From: Nocardiopsaceae bacterium
Lineage (GTDB): Bacteria > Actinomycetota > Actinomycetes > Streptosporangiales > Streptosporangiaceae
Reading direction: 5' to 3'
DNA length: 32,135 bases
Assembly (NCBI GenBank): GCA_017354375.1
Contig: JAFMRC010000020.1
Span: 1-32,135 of the forward strand
Part shown: positions 1-10,255 of the stretch, piece by piece
Position numbering within the stretch: the stretch's first letter is position 1
Layout of the letters: the number at the start of each line of letters is the position of its first letter
Translations under genes and position numbers: made by a program
The notes under the pieces: generated by a model
Seen by the model: only the letters and a program-made list of their open reading frames with translations
Database searches by the model: none
Told to the model about the DNA's origin: nothing

Positions 1-190
1 CCCCTCGCCATCCCCGAAAACCGATACACCATGCCGGAAAGGTTCAGGACACCCGCAAACCGGACCACCCGCGACACGCCCGAAACACGCAAATAAATAA
101 ACGACGAGTCCTGGAGCGCACTTATCCTCCACGCGGGCGTGATCGCGGCGCTGGCACCCGAGTCGCCCTTGCCGGGAAAACCTCTATGAC

Positions 191-285
191 CGCACCAAAA
201 TAGGGGTAGTTCTGGTGCTGATCAGCACCAGAACTACCCCTATTCTAGGGCGCTAGCATTCCAGAACCCCCGGTATTTTGGTGCG
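191..285. repeat. Nested palindromic repeat array
   Basis: Bases 199-244 form a perfect 46-bp palindrome centred on TGATCA. A related 25-bp sequence lies at its left edge (191-215) and again in inverted orientation at 261-285, matching at 21 of 25 positions. The shared ends are CGCACCAAAATA and GTTCTGG. The array is therefore three or four alternating copies of one arm. It could fold into a large hairpin or cruciform, and could be a miniature mobile element, a terminator for the minus-strand gene ending at 365, or a protein binding site. No transposase is nearby. The repeat is directly visible; its role is unknown. Confidence 0.8.
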
Positions 286-364
286 CTTAGACCGCACCGC
301 TCCTGGCTCTCCTTCTCGCTTGAATAGCCATCACGCAATTGCGCTGGGTGTGGCAGGCGGCCGA

Positions 365-694
365 TCAGCGGGATGGCCAGGCGGGGGCGGTGAGCGGGTC
401 GTCCGCGCTGCCCGGCGGCGTGGATGGCTGCCAGGCCGAGCGGATTGGCTTCCGGCGGCCGATCTCCCGGAGGACTGGGGCGATGATGGCCTCGTACGCG
501 GTCGGGCTGTACTTCTGGCCCATGGCCTGGAGCACGCCCTTCGCGCTGGCCTCCCCCACCAGTTCGTCCAGTACCTCGTAATCGACGTCCTCCCCCGCCG
601 CCAGCCGATCGTAGGCGGACTGCGCGATCGAGGAAACGGCGGGGTATTCGGCGGACTCGCTCAGGAACATGAGAGTGGCGTCCTTGAGATCCAT
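365..694 (-). CDS. Hypothetical protein, 109 aa
   Basis: Not a family I recognise. The first about 70 residues are balanced and soluble-looking, with predicted helices: an acidic middle (EDVDYEVLDELVGEA) followed by an Ala-rich helix. The last 30 residues are basic, then Pro/Ser-rich and probably disordered. There is no membrane segment or signal peptide. The ATG at 694 has only a weak purine-rich stretch upstream. The gene runs away from the toxin-antitoxin-like operon starting at 804, with about 110 bases between the two starts, and it ends about 80 bases before the palindromic array at 191-285. An overlapping longer minus-strand frame (240-719) is Arg/Gly-rich and looks like a shadow. The gene is probable but its function is unknown. 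Confidence 0.5.
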   Translation of the reverse strand: MDLKDATLMFLSESAEYPAVSSIAQSAYDRLAAGEDVDYEVLDELVGEASAKGVLQAMGQKYSPTAYEAIIAPVLREIGRRKPIRSAWQPSTPPGSADDPLTAPAWPSR

Positions 695-713
695 GCCCAG
701 AGCCTACGCGCTG

Positions 714-739
714 GCTCAAGCGCTCCAGGATCAGTTCGC
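714..739 (-). repeat. Duplicated fragment of the gatB 3' end (att-like, left copy)
   Basis: On the minus strand this stretch reads the last eight gatB codons (ELILERLS) without the stop. It matches 1873-1898 at 24 of 26 positions, and both differences are synonymous (GAG/GAA and CTG/TTG). The two copies are in direct orientation and flank the 804-1843 operon. This is what remains when an element integrates at the 3' end of a gene and restores that gene with its own copy. No integrase lies between the copies, so the element would be a remnant or mobilised in trans. Confidence 0.65.
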
Positions 740-765
740 CTCAATCCCGACACGCGGCAGGAAGC

Positions 766-797
766 TGTCGCGACATGCCACAGTCGCGGGCCATAAT
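766..797 (+). promoter_or_regulatory. Putative leaderless promoter with overlapping palindromic operator
   Basis: CATAAT at 792-797 is one base from the consensus -10 and lies six bases before the ATG at 804, so transcription would begin at or next to the start codon. No Shine-Dalgarno sequence precedes that ATG, as expected for a leaderless message. A perfect 10-bp palindrome, TGTCGCGACA (766-775), sits where the -35 box would be and could be an operator for autoregulation. The sequences are visible; the promoter role is inferred. Confidence 0.4.
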
Positions 798-803
798 CGG
801 TAC

Positions 804-1163
804 ATGAGCATCGCGACGCAGGAGCCGATCTCACGTGCTGCGGCTATGGAGGCCATGTACCGCCGCAGGCTGCCGCGTACGCTCGATGACCTCGCCGGCC
901 CGGACCACGGCACGGTTCAGCTTCCACTGCACGTCGCATGGTCCGGGATGACCGCATTCGATGTGGAGCGGCCAGGACGATGCCGGAACATGTATCACAT
1001 AGTCCTCACCGACGGGCAACGCGAAGACATCATCGCCTACATCAACCGGCAGCTCCTGGTCAGCCAGTGGCCGGTCATCCGCAAGCTGGTCGGGCGCGTC
1101 ATCCGGGATGTCTGGGAGTCCGCTTTCCCTGAACTCGCTGAAGGGCAAGCATCTAGCGCATGA
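804..1163 (+). CDS. Putative antitoxin/partner of the AbiEii-type nucleotidyltransferase
   Basis: A 119-aa soluble protein with no recognisable helix-turn-helix. The N-terminus (SRAAAMEAMYRRRLPRTLDDL) is a charged helix. The middle, around 'LPLHVAWSG', is beta-like, and the C-terminal half is helical (QREDIIAYINRQLL, then IRDVWESAFPEL). From memory, similar small proteins occur before nucleotidyltransferase genes in actinomycetes. It ends in ATGA overlapping the next start (1160), so the two are translationally coupled, the usual antitoxin-then-toxin order. It is not the classic AbiEi antitoxin, which is larger and carries a winged helix. The frame stays open upstream to 669, but the ATG at 804 is preferred because of the -10 box and the codon pattern. 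The gene is likely; the antitoxin role is inferred from position. Confidence 0.65.
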   Translation: MSIATQEPISRAAAMEAMYRRRLPRTLDDLAGPDHGTVQLPLHVAWSGMTAFDVERPGRCRNMYHIVLTDGQREDIIAYINRQLLVSQWPVIRKLVGRVIRDVWESAFPELAEGQASSA

Positions 1164-1843
1164 ACCTGAACGACCTGCACAGGCGACTGCTGCGGGACGT
1201 TCTGGAGATTGGCAACGCGTTGCCATTCGTCATCACGGGCGGATACGCCGTCCAGGCTCACGGCCTCGTTGACCGGCTCAGCCAGGACATCGATGTTGCG
1301 ACCGACAGCTTCCAGCCGATGGAAGAGATTGCCTCAATCCTCGTGAACGGGTTGACCGAACGTAACTGGCGAGTACATGTCATCGGAATCCAACCGGTGT
1401 CCGCACGGCTCATGGTCACCGACCCAGACTCTGGGGAAAGCTGTGAAGTTGACATCCTCAGAGAGGCGTTCAACCAGCCTCCAGACAGGACTCCGTACGG
1501 ACCTGTCCTGGGCCTCGATGACGTTATCGGTACCAAGATTCGGGCGCTCGCGAACCGCGGGTACCCGCGAGACCTCATTGACATTCGCGCTGCGGCTCGA
1601 ATCCGGTCCACATCGGAGCTGGAGTTCCTGGGGCGCACCCACACATGGGACGAGTTCAGCCTGGAGGATCTAGCGGCTCGGCTAGAGGGCAGCATGTACA
1701 TCGAGGATGAGGACTTTGCGTGGTACGGCCTCACCGAAGAAGAAGCACTGGAGTTGCGGTGCTGGGCGCAGACATGGGCCGACGACATTCGAAGGCGGCT
1801 CTTCACGGAGACCTTCGTTGAGGAAGGCGAGGACTGGCCGTAG
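1160..1843 (+). CDS. AbiEii/AbiGii-type nucleotidyltransferase, putative toxin
   Basis: A 227-aa member of the DNA polymerase beta-like nucleotidyltransferase superfamily. It shows the GG motif (residues 27-28, ITGGYAVQAHG), the metal-binding pair in SQDIDV (Asp43 and Asp45), a third acidic residue in EVDIL (Asp98), and the AbiEii-type helix GTKIRALANRGYPRDLIDI (Lys126, Arg137, Asp138). The catalytic set is therefore complete. Known relatives, such as AbiEii and the mycobacterial MenT toxins, block growth by adding nucleotides to RNA, in some cases to tRNA acceptor ends. The start overlaps the preceding gene by 4 bases. The C-terminal 70 residues are acidic and helical and could bind the partner. 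Base use is visibly less GC-rich than the neighbouring gat genes, which fits horizontal transfer. It ends 26 bases from the convergent gatB stop. Confidence 0.8.
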   Translation: MNLNDLHRRLLRDVLEIGNALPFVITGGYAVQAHGLVDRLSQDIDVATDSFQPMEEIASILVNGLTERNWRVHVIGIQPVSARLMVTDPDSGESCEVDILREAFNQPPDRTPYGPVLGLDDVIGTKIRALANRGYPRDLIDIRAAARIRSTSELEFLGRTHTWDEFSLEDLAARLEGSMYIEDEDFAWYGLTEEEALELRCWAQTWADDIRRRLFTETFVEEGEDWP

Positions 1844-1869
1844 GTACTGGCGCCGACGCCACTTGGAGG

Positions 1870-3354
1870 TTAGCTCAGGCGCTCCAGGATCAGCTCGCGG
1901 ACGCGGGGGGCGTCGGCCTGGCCGCGGGTGGCCTTCATGACCGCGCCGACGAGCGCGCCAGCCGCGGCCACCTTGCCGCCGCGGACCTTCTCGGCGACGT
2001 CGGGGTGGGCCGCGATCGCCTCGTCCACGGCCGCGATCAGCGCCGAGTCGTCGGACACGACCGCCAGGCCGCGCTTTTCGACCACCTCGTCCGGCGTGCC
2101 CTCGCCCCACAGCACGCCGTCGATGACCTCGCGGGCGAGCCGGTCGTTCAGCGTCCCGGCCTTCACCAGGGCCGCGATCCGCGCCACGTCCGACGGCGTG
2201 ATCGGCAGCGCGGAGACCTCGATCCCGTCGTCGTTCGCCTTGCGGGCCAGTTCGCCCAGCCACCACTTGCGGGCGTCGGCCGGCGAGGCGCCCACGGCGA
2301 CCGTGGCCTCCACCACGTCGAGGGCACCGGCGTTGCGCAGCGACTCGAACTCCAGCTCCGACAGGGACCACGCGGATATCAGCCGGGCCCGCCGCGCCGA
2401 CGGCAGTTCCGGCAGCGACGCCCTGATCGACGAGACCCACTCGTCGGCGGGCGCCACCGGCACCAGGTCGGGCTCGGGGAAGTACCGGTAGTCCTGCGCC
2501 TCCTCCTTGGACCGGCCCGAGGTGGTCACCCCGGTGTCCTCGTGGAAGTGCCGCGTCTCCTGGACCACCCGCTCGCCGGCGTCCAGCACCCCGGCCTGCC
2601 GGGAGATCTCCGACCGCACGGCCCGTTCCACCGAACGCAGCGAGTTGACGTTCTTGGTCTCGGTCCGCGTCCCCCACGCACCGGAGCCGCGAGCGGCGAT
2701 AGACGTGTTCACGTCGCACCGCATGGAACCCTCCTCCATGCGCACGTCGGACACGCCCAGCGTTCGCAGCACATCGCGCAGCTCGGTTACGTACGCGCGG
2801 GCGACCTCGGGCGCGAGGTAGCCGGTGCCCGGCACCGGCTTGGTGACGATCTCGACGAGCGGGATGCCGGACCGGTTGTAGTCGACGAGGGAGTACTCGG
2901 CGCCCTGGATGCGACCGGTCGCGCCGCCGACGTGCAGCGACTTCCCGGTGTCCTCTTCCAGGTGGACCCGCTCGATCCCCACCCGCACCGTCTCGCCGCC
3001 GGTGAGCACGTCCAGGTAGCCGTCCGTGCACAGCGGCTCGTCGTACTGGGAGATCTGGAAGTTCTTCGGCATGTCCGGGTAGAAGTAGTTCTTCCGGGCG
3101 AACCGGCACCACGACGCGATCGAGCAGTTCAGCGCCAGCCCGATCCTGATCGCGAATTCGATGGCCCTCTGGTTCACCACCGGCAGCGAGCCGGGCAGGC
3201 CCAGGCAGACGGGGCAGACCTGGGTGTTCGGCTCCGCGCCGAACGCCGTGGGGCACCCGCAGAACATCTTCGTCCGCGTGCCCAGCTCGACGTGCGTCTC
3301 AAGCCCGAAGACCGGCTCGTACTTCTGCAGCGCCTCTTCGTAGGTGACAGTCAC
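1870..3354 (-). CDS. gatB: Asp-tRNA(Asn)/Glu-tRNA(Gln) amidotransferase subunit B
   Basis: GatB binds misacylated Glu-tRNA(Gln) or Asp-tRNA(Asn), phosphorylates the side-chain carboxylate with ATP and receives ammonia from GatA. This supplies Gln-tRNA in bacteria that lack GlnRS. The protein is 494 aa, normal for the family. The zinc-type cysteines are present (Cys32, Cys34, Cys47, Cys50 in FCGCPTAFG and [11 protein letters not shown]), as are the conserved [20 protein letters not shown] core and a C-terminal GatB/YqeY tRNA-binding helical domain (about 345-494). The GTG start at 3354 overlaps the gatA stop (GTGA), which argues against the longer frame reading into gatA. It is last in the operon. 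Its final eight codons are duplicated at 714-739. Confidence 0.97.
   Translation of the reverse strand: MTVTYEEALQKYEPVFGLETHVELGTRTKMFCGCPTAFGAEPNTQVCPVCLGLPGSLPVVNQRAIEFAIRIGLALNCSIASWCRFARKNYFYPDMPKNFQISQYDEPLCTDGYLDVLTGGETVRVGIERVHLEEDTGKSLHVGGATGRIQGAEYSLVDYNRSGIPLVEIVTKPVPGTGYLAPEVARAYVTELRDVLRTLGVSDVRMEEGSMRCDVNTSIAARGSGAWGTRTETKNVNSLRSVERAVRSEISRQAGVLDAGERVVQETRHFHEDTGVTTSGRSKEEAQDYRYFPEPDLVPVAPADEWVSSIRASLPELPSARRARLISAWSLSELEFESLRNAGALDVVEATVAVGASPADARKWWLGELARKANDDGIEVSALPITPSDVARIAALVKAGTLNDRLAREVIDGVLWGEGTPDEVVEKRGLAVVSDDSALIAAVDEAIAAHPDVAEKVRGGKVAAAGALVGAVMKATRGQADAPRVRELILERLS
1873..1898 (-). repeat. gatB 3' end, right copy of the att-like direct repeat
   Basis: These are the last eight sense codons of the intact gatB, matched at 24 of 26 positions by 714-739. 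The perfect core shared by both copies is 15 bp (GCGCTCCAGGATCAG). With the left copy it brackets a segment of about 1.2 kb carrying only the two-gene nucleotidyltransferase operon. Confidence 0.65.
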
Positions 3355-4838
3355 GCGCTCAGCCCCTTCGCCTCGGTGAGCAGCGGATGCCCCCACCGCG
3401 ATTCGAACGCCGCCTCCACCGCCGCGCCGACCCGGTACAGCCGGTCGTCGGCCAGCACCGGCGCCATCACGTGCAGCCCGACCGGGAGCCCGTTCTCCGG
3501 CGCGAGACCGCAGGGCACCGAGATCGCGGCGTTGCCCGCCAGGTTCGACGGGATCGTGCACAGGTCGGCCAGGTACATCGCGATCGGGTCATCGGCCCGC
3601 TCGCCGATAGGGAACGCGGTGGTTGGCGATGACGGGGAGACGAGGACATCGACCTGCTCGAACGCCGCGTCGAAGTCGCGGATGATCAGCGTCCGCACCT
3701 GCTGCGCCTTGCCGTAGTAGGCGTCGTAGTAGCCGCTGGACAGCGCGTAGGTGCCGAGCACGATCCGGCGCTTGGCCTCGTCACCGAACCCGGCGTCCCG
3801 GGACAGCGACATGGTCTCCTCGGCCGAGGAGGCGCTGGCCCGCAGCCCGTACCGCATGCCGTCGAACCGGGCCAGGTTGGAGGAAACCTCGCTGGGCGCG
3901 ATCAGGTAGTACGCGGGCATCGCGTACTTGAAGTGACGGCAGCTGATCTCGGTGACCTTCGCGCCCAGTGACTCCAGCAGCTCCACGGCCTCGTTGAACC
4001 GGGTCATCACGCCGGGCTGGTAGCCCTCTCCGGAGAACTCGCTGACGATGCCGATCCGCATCCCGGCCACGTCGGCCTGCCGGGCCGCCGCGACGACCGG
4101 CGGCACCGGGGCGTCGATCGAGGTGGAGTCCATCGGGTCGTGCCCGGACATCGCCTCGTGCAGCAGGGCCGCGTCCAGGACGCTGCGCGCGAGCGGCCCC
4201 GGCGTGTCCAGGGACGAGGCGAACGCCACGACGCCGTACCGGGAGGAGCCGCCGTAGGTGGGCTTGGTGCCGACGATCCCGCAGACGGCCGCCGGCTCGC
4301 GGATCGACCCGCCGGTATCCGTGCCCAGGGCCAGCGGCGCCTCGTAGGCGGCGACCGCCGCCGCCGACCCGCCGGACGACCCGCCGGGCACGAAGGAGAG
4401 ATCCCACGGGTTGTGCGACGGCCCGTAGGCGGAGTTCTCCGTGGACGAGCCCATCGCGAACTCGTCCATGTTGGTCTTCCCGATGAGGATGGCCCCGGCC
4501 TCCCGCAGCCGCCGGGTGATCGTCGATTCGTACGGCGGATGCCACCCTTCCAGGATGCGAGAACCGCACGTGGTGGGCATGCCAACGGTCGCGAACAAGT
4601 CCTTGACCGCGACCGGCACCCCGCCCAGCGGGCCGAGCGGCGCGCCCGCCGCCCGCCTGGCGTCGATCTCCGAGGCGCGGGCGGCCGCGTCCGCCGCGAC
4701 GTGCAAGAACGCGTTGACCTGGCCCTCGACGGCCTCGATCCGCGCCAGGTGCGCGGCGGTGACCTCGGCGGCGGAGACCTCGCCGCCCGCGACCGCGGCG
4801 GCCAGCTCGGCCGCGGTCTTCGTCGTCAGCTCATTCAT
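3351..4838 (-). CDS. gatA: Asp-tRNA(Asn)/Glu-tRNA(Gln) amidotransferase subunit A
   Basis: GatA hydrolyses glutamine (or asparagine) and channels the ammonia to GatB. The 495-aa protein is a full-length amidase-signature enzyme with an intact Ser-cisSer-Lys triad: Lys79 (VPVAVKDLF), Ser154 ([10 protein letters not shown]) and the nucleophile Ser178 ([12 protein letters not shown]). These are the same residue numbers as in well-studied GatA proteins, which supports the ATG at 4838. The start lies five bases after the gatC stop, and the 3' end overlaps gatB by 4 bases, so the three subunits are coupled. Confidence 0.97.
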   Translation of the reverse strand: MNELTTKTAAELAAAVAGGEVSAAEVTAAHLARIEAVEGQVNAFLHVAADAAARASEIDARRAAGAPLGPLGGVPVAVKDLFATVGMPTTCGSRILEGWHPPYESTITRRLREAGAILIGKTNMDEFAMGSSTENSAYGPSHNPWDLSFVPGGSSGGSAAAVAAYEAPLALGTDTGGSIREPAAVCGIVGTKPTYGGSSRYGVVAFASSLDTPGPLARSVLDAALLHEAMSGHDPMDSTSIDAPVPPVVAAARQADVAGMRIGIVSEFSGEGYQPGVMTRFNEAVELLESLGAKVTEISCRHFKYAMPAYYLIAPSEVSSNLARFDGMRYGLRASASSAEETMSLSRDAGFGDEAKRRIVLGTYALSSGYYDAYYGKAQQVRTLIIRDFDAAFEQVDVLVSPSSPTTAFPIGERADDPIAMYLADLCTIPSNLAGNAAISVPCGLAPENGLPVGLHVMAPVLADDRLYRVGAAVEAAFESRWGHPLLTEAKGLSA

Positions 4839-4843
4839 GGCGC

Positions 4844-5137
4844 TCACTCCTCGACCAGGATCCGCGGCACCTTGAAGCGCTGCAGTTCCTCCGCCGGAGC
4901 GCCGAACAGCGCCTCGGCCGGGCTCAGGCACGCCACGGGCTCGTCGTCCCGGAACACGTTGGTCAGGCCGGTCGCGTGCGAGGTCGGCGGGATTCCCTCC
5001 GCCGCGACCTCCTGCACCTGCGCGACCGACGAGATTATCTGGTCAAGCTGCGGTGCCAGGTGATCAAGCTCTTCGTCGCTGAGCGCGAGCCTGGACAGCC
5101 GCGCCAGGTGAGCGACCTCGTCGCGTGTGATGGCCAT
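4844..5137 (-). CDS. gatC: Asp-tRNA(Asn)/Glu-tRNA(Gln) amidotransferase subunit C
   Basis: A 97-aa small subunit that wraps around the GatA-GatB interface and stabilises the complex. It has the typical [21 protein letters not shown] opening and the late [16 protein letters not shown] region. The ATG at 5137 is preferred because AGGA lies seven bases upstream; a GTG two codons earlier (5143) is possible. It is first of gatCAB and follows ligA with a gap of about 40 bases. Confidence 0.95.
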   Translation of the reverse strand: MAITRDEVAHLARLSRLALSDEELDHLAPQLDQIISSVAQVQEVAAEGIPPTSHATGLTNVFRDDEPVACLSPAEALFGAPAEELQRFKVPRILVEE

Positions 5138-5176
5138 CCCCACATCCTATGGGGACGGCGTCGCGCCGGGTCTTAT

Positions 5177-8418
<3,242 letters not shown>

Positions 8419-8454
8419 GGTGTCGAGTTTAGTCGGCGGCCCGCGAGTCCCCGG

Positions 8455-8670
8455 TCAAGGACGCGCGGGCGGGGACTGCTGGTCGTCGTGCTGAGGCCAG
8501 TTGTCGTCCTGGTCGTCGTGCTGGGACCAGTTGTCGCAGGTGGGCCAATCGCGGCGCCACTTGCCGCGGCGCCCGGTGACCGAGAGGGAGACGACCAGGA
8601 TCGCGCCCAGGGCCACGCCGACGGCGATGTAAACGGCGGCGATGATCGCCAACAGGGCCATCCCGTTCAT
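8455..8670 (-). CDS. Small single-pass membrane protein, 71 aa
   Basis: Not a recognised family. Residues about 4-30 form a strongly hydrophobic segment, followed by a basic patch (GRRGKWRRDW) and an acidic, Gln/Trp-containing tail. The tail holds two copies of a 10-residue unit (DNWSQHDDQD, DNWPQHDDQQ), encoded by a 30-bp tandem duplication at 8479-8538. The topology is probably N-out, C-in by the positive-inside rule. The ATG at 8670 overlaps the preceding gene's TGA by 4 bases, so the two small membrane proteins are co-translated. It ends 36 bases from the MetE-like start. Confidence 0.65.
   Translation of the reverse strand: MNGMALLAIIAAVYIAVGVALGAILVVSLSVTGRRGKWRRDWPTCDNWSQHDDQDDNWPQHDDQQSPPARP
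8479..8538. repeat. Two-copy 30-bp tandem repeat inside the 71-aa membrane protein gene
   Basis: Units 8479-8508 and 8509-8538 differ at only a few bases and keep the reading frame. They encode a duplicated Asn-Trp-x-Gln-His-Asp-Asp-Gln motif in the cytoplasmic tail. Confidence 0.8.
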
Positions 8671-8963
8671 GCCGGCGTCTTCGTTCGCCGCGCGTCGCCC
8701 TCGCTCTCACCGTCGCTGTCGCCGGCGCCATCGCCGTCGTCGTCGGGCTGCTCGGGGAGGACCCAGCCCGCCGGGCCGATGAATCCGACTCCCGTGAGCC
8801 GCCGTGCCCCCCGGCACATGGCGTCCGGCGCCTGGCCGGACAGCGATCCGCGCCGGTCCTCACGGCGGTAGGCGAGCGAGGAGATCGCGACGATGCCGAC
8901 GAACACCCCCATGACGAGGAGGATGAAGAAAACGATCATGGCTTGTACTTCTATGCCGCTCAT
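8667..8963 (-). CDS. Small single-pass membrane protein with acidic tail, 98 aa
   Basis: Residues about 8-31 (AMIVFFILLVMGVFVGIVAIS) are a clear transmembrane helix. They are followed by YRREDRR, a middle region with VGFIGPAGWVLPEQP, and a very acidic tail (PDDDGDGAGDSDGESEGD). No family is recognised. The ATG at 8963 has a strong GGGAGG site six bases upstream, which rules out the longer frame starting at 8993. It overlaps the next small membrane gene (ATGA). The pair is a two-gene unit transcribed away from the GntR gene at 9197, so the 233-base gap probably holds two divergent promoters. Confidence 0.7.
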   Translation of the reverse strand: MSGIEVQAMIVFFILLVMGVFVGIVAISSLAYRREDRRGSLSGQAPDAMCRGARRLTGVGFIGPAGWVLPEQPDDDGDGAGDSDGESEGDARRTKTPA

Positions 8964-8992
8964 GCTGGCCTCCCGTCGCCTGCGACATACCA

Positions 8993-9189
8993 CCTGCTAG
9001 TACTGGATGGCTGGTCTATCTCAATGGACCGGATCGGTTCATTCGGCCTGTCCTAGCCATCCCTACCTATCAGGACTTACTTGCCAAGTTCCCGGTACGA
9101 CATGGGTTAAACCAGACATCTGGCTCATGGGGTAGATTAGATCCATGCCACTAGATAGACTCATACCAGTTGTTGGGATATTTAGGAGG
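8993..9189 (+). promoter_or_regulatory. Divergent regulatory region upstream of GntR copy 1
   Basis: This AT-richer intergenic stretch holds TGCTAGTAC (8995-9003), an extended -10-like element also seen before the second GntR gene. It also has an 8-bp inverted repeat (GTCTATCT at 9014-9021 and AGATAGAC at 9153-9160) and the palindrome CCAGA-CA-TCTGG (9112-9123). GntR/HutC-type regulators often bind such GTCTA/TAGAC-containing dyads near their own promoter. AGGAGGG at 9184-9190 is the ribosome site. The exact promoter cannot be assigned by eye. Confidence 0.4.
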
Positions 9190-9196
9190 GGATGCC

Positions 9197-10003
9197 ATGG
9201 CCGAGCCGATGTACCGGGTGATCGCCATGGAGCTGCTCGACGAGATCAAGACGGGCACGCTGGAGCCTGGCGGGCAACTCCCCACCGAACTCGAGCTGCG
9301 GACCCGGCACCAGGCGTCCCGCAACACGATCAGGGACGCGGTGAAGTGGCTGACCAATCGCGGGCTTGTGGAGAAGAAGCCGGGCAAGGGCACGTTCGTT
9401 GTGGAGCGGATCGATCCCTACGTCACCACCTTGTCGTCCGGCACGCAGGCCAGCCTGTCCGGAGTCGAGGACGAGGGATGGGCCGCCGAGGTGGAAGGCC
9501 GCGGCCGGACCGCGACCACCTCGGCCCCGCGGGTGGAGGTGCTCGAGGCACCGCCCCGCATCGCCTCGCGGCTGCGCGTGCCCGAGGGATCCGAGGTCGT
9601 CACCAGGCGACAGGAACGGTACATCGACCGCACCCCATGGTCCCTGCAGACCACCGCGTACCCGATGGAGTACGTCCGCCGCGGCGCCGCCGACCTGCTG
9701 CGGGCGCAGCCGGTCCCGGGCGGGACCATCTCCTACCTGCGGCGCACGCTCGGCCTTGAGCAGGTCGGGCACCGGGACCGGATCCTCCTCCGCGCGCCAC
9801 GCGAGGAAGAGGCCAGGTTCCTCAGGCTGCCGGACGACAACCGGGTATGGGTTGTCTCCGTCATCCGCACCTGCTATGCCGCCGGCGACGACGGCCCGGT
9901 GCCGCTGCGGGTGACGTTCACCGTGCTGCCCGCCGACCGGAACCAGTTCGTGATCGATTCCGGCCAGGTGCCGGAGGACATTCCCGGCCCGGCTATCGAC
10001 TGA
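9197..10003 (+). CDS. GntR-family transcriptional regulator with UTRA domain (copy 1)
   Basis: A 268-aa HutC-subfamily regulator. Residues 1-75 are the GntR winged helix-turn-helix (LPTELELRTRHQASRNTIRDAVKWLTNRGLVEKKPGKGTF). After a variable Ser/Glu-rich linker (about 78-110), residues about 115-260 form a UTRA effector-binding domain (RRQERYIDRTPWSLQTTAYP ... GTISYLRRTLGLEQVGHRD). The ATG at 9197 has a strong AGGAGGG site; an upstream in-frame start at 9170 is unlikely. The ligand is unknown. The next gene is a close paralogue, and both precede an MFS exporter, so they may regulate that exporter or each other. Confidence 0.93.
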   Translation: MAEPMYRVIAMELLDEIKTGTLEPGGQLPTELELRTRHQASRNTIRDAVKWLTNRGLVEKKPGKGTFVVERIDPYVTTLSSGTQASLSGVEDEGWAAEVEGRGRTATTSAPRVEVLEAPPRIASRLRVPEGSEVVTRRQERYIDRTPWSLQTTAYPMEYVRRGAADLLRAQPVPGGTISYLRRTLGLEQVGHRDRILLRAPREEEARFLRLPDDNRVWVVSVIRTCYAAGDDGPVPLRVTFTVLPADRNQFVIDSGQVPEDIPGPAID

Positions 10004-10080
10004 CCGTCCGCCGCCCAAGCCTCGATGCTCGGACCCTGTGGGGCGATGCCACTGGTAGGCCCGCAACCAAGCAGCCGGCC

Positions 10081-10089
10081 TGCTAGTAT
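10081..10089 (+). promoter_or_regulatory. Extended -10-like element upstream of GntR copy 2
   Basis: TGCTAGTAT fits an extended -10 (TGn followed by TAGTAT) and lies about 170 bases before the GntR start at 10256. The 10-mer CCTGCTAGTA (10079-10088) recurs at 8993-9002 before the first GntR gene, about 205 bases from its start. The long 5' region between element and gene also holds ACCCA-N7-TGGGT (10109-10125), a possible operator. The match is visible; the promoter role is inferred. Confidence 0.4.
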
Positions 10090-10255
10090 CACCCTGATTA
10101 TTCATGTCACCCAAACCGCCTGGGTCATCCCAACCATAGGGAGCTTAGGCAATGATTTGCCCGCATTCAGATGGGTACAAACCAAACGGTGCCACATATC
10201 CTGATGGACGCATCGGCAGGGACAGTCGGGATCATTGGGATCTCTGGGAGGAGCC

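Noticed and set aside
240-719. 159-aa minus-strand frame overlapping the 109-aa gene
   Set aside because: It is Arg/Gly/His-rich without protein-like pattern, overlaps a better frame, and starts inside the gatB relic and ends inside the palindrome.
2005-3717. Long plus-strand frame antisense to gatB and gatA
   Set aside because: Arg/Gly/His-rich composition is typical of the mirror frame of a high-GC gene; gatB and gatA are certain on the other strand.
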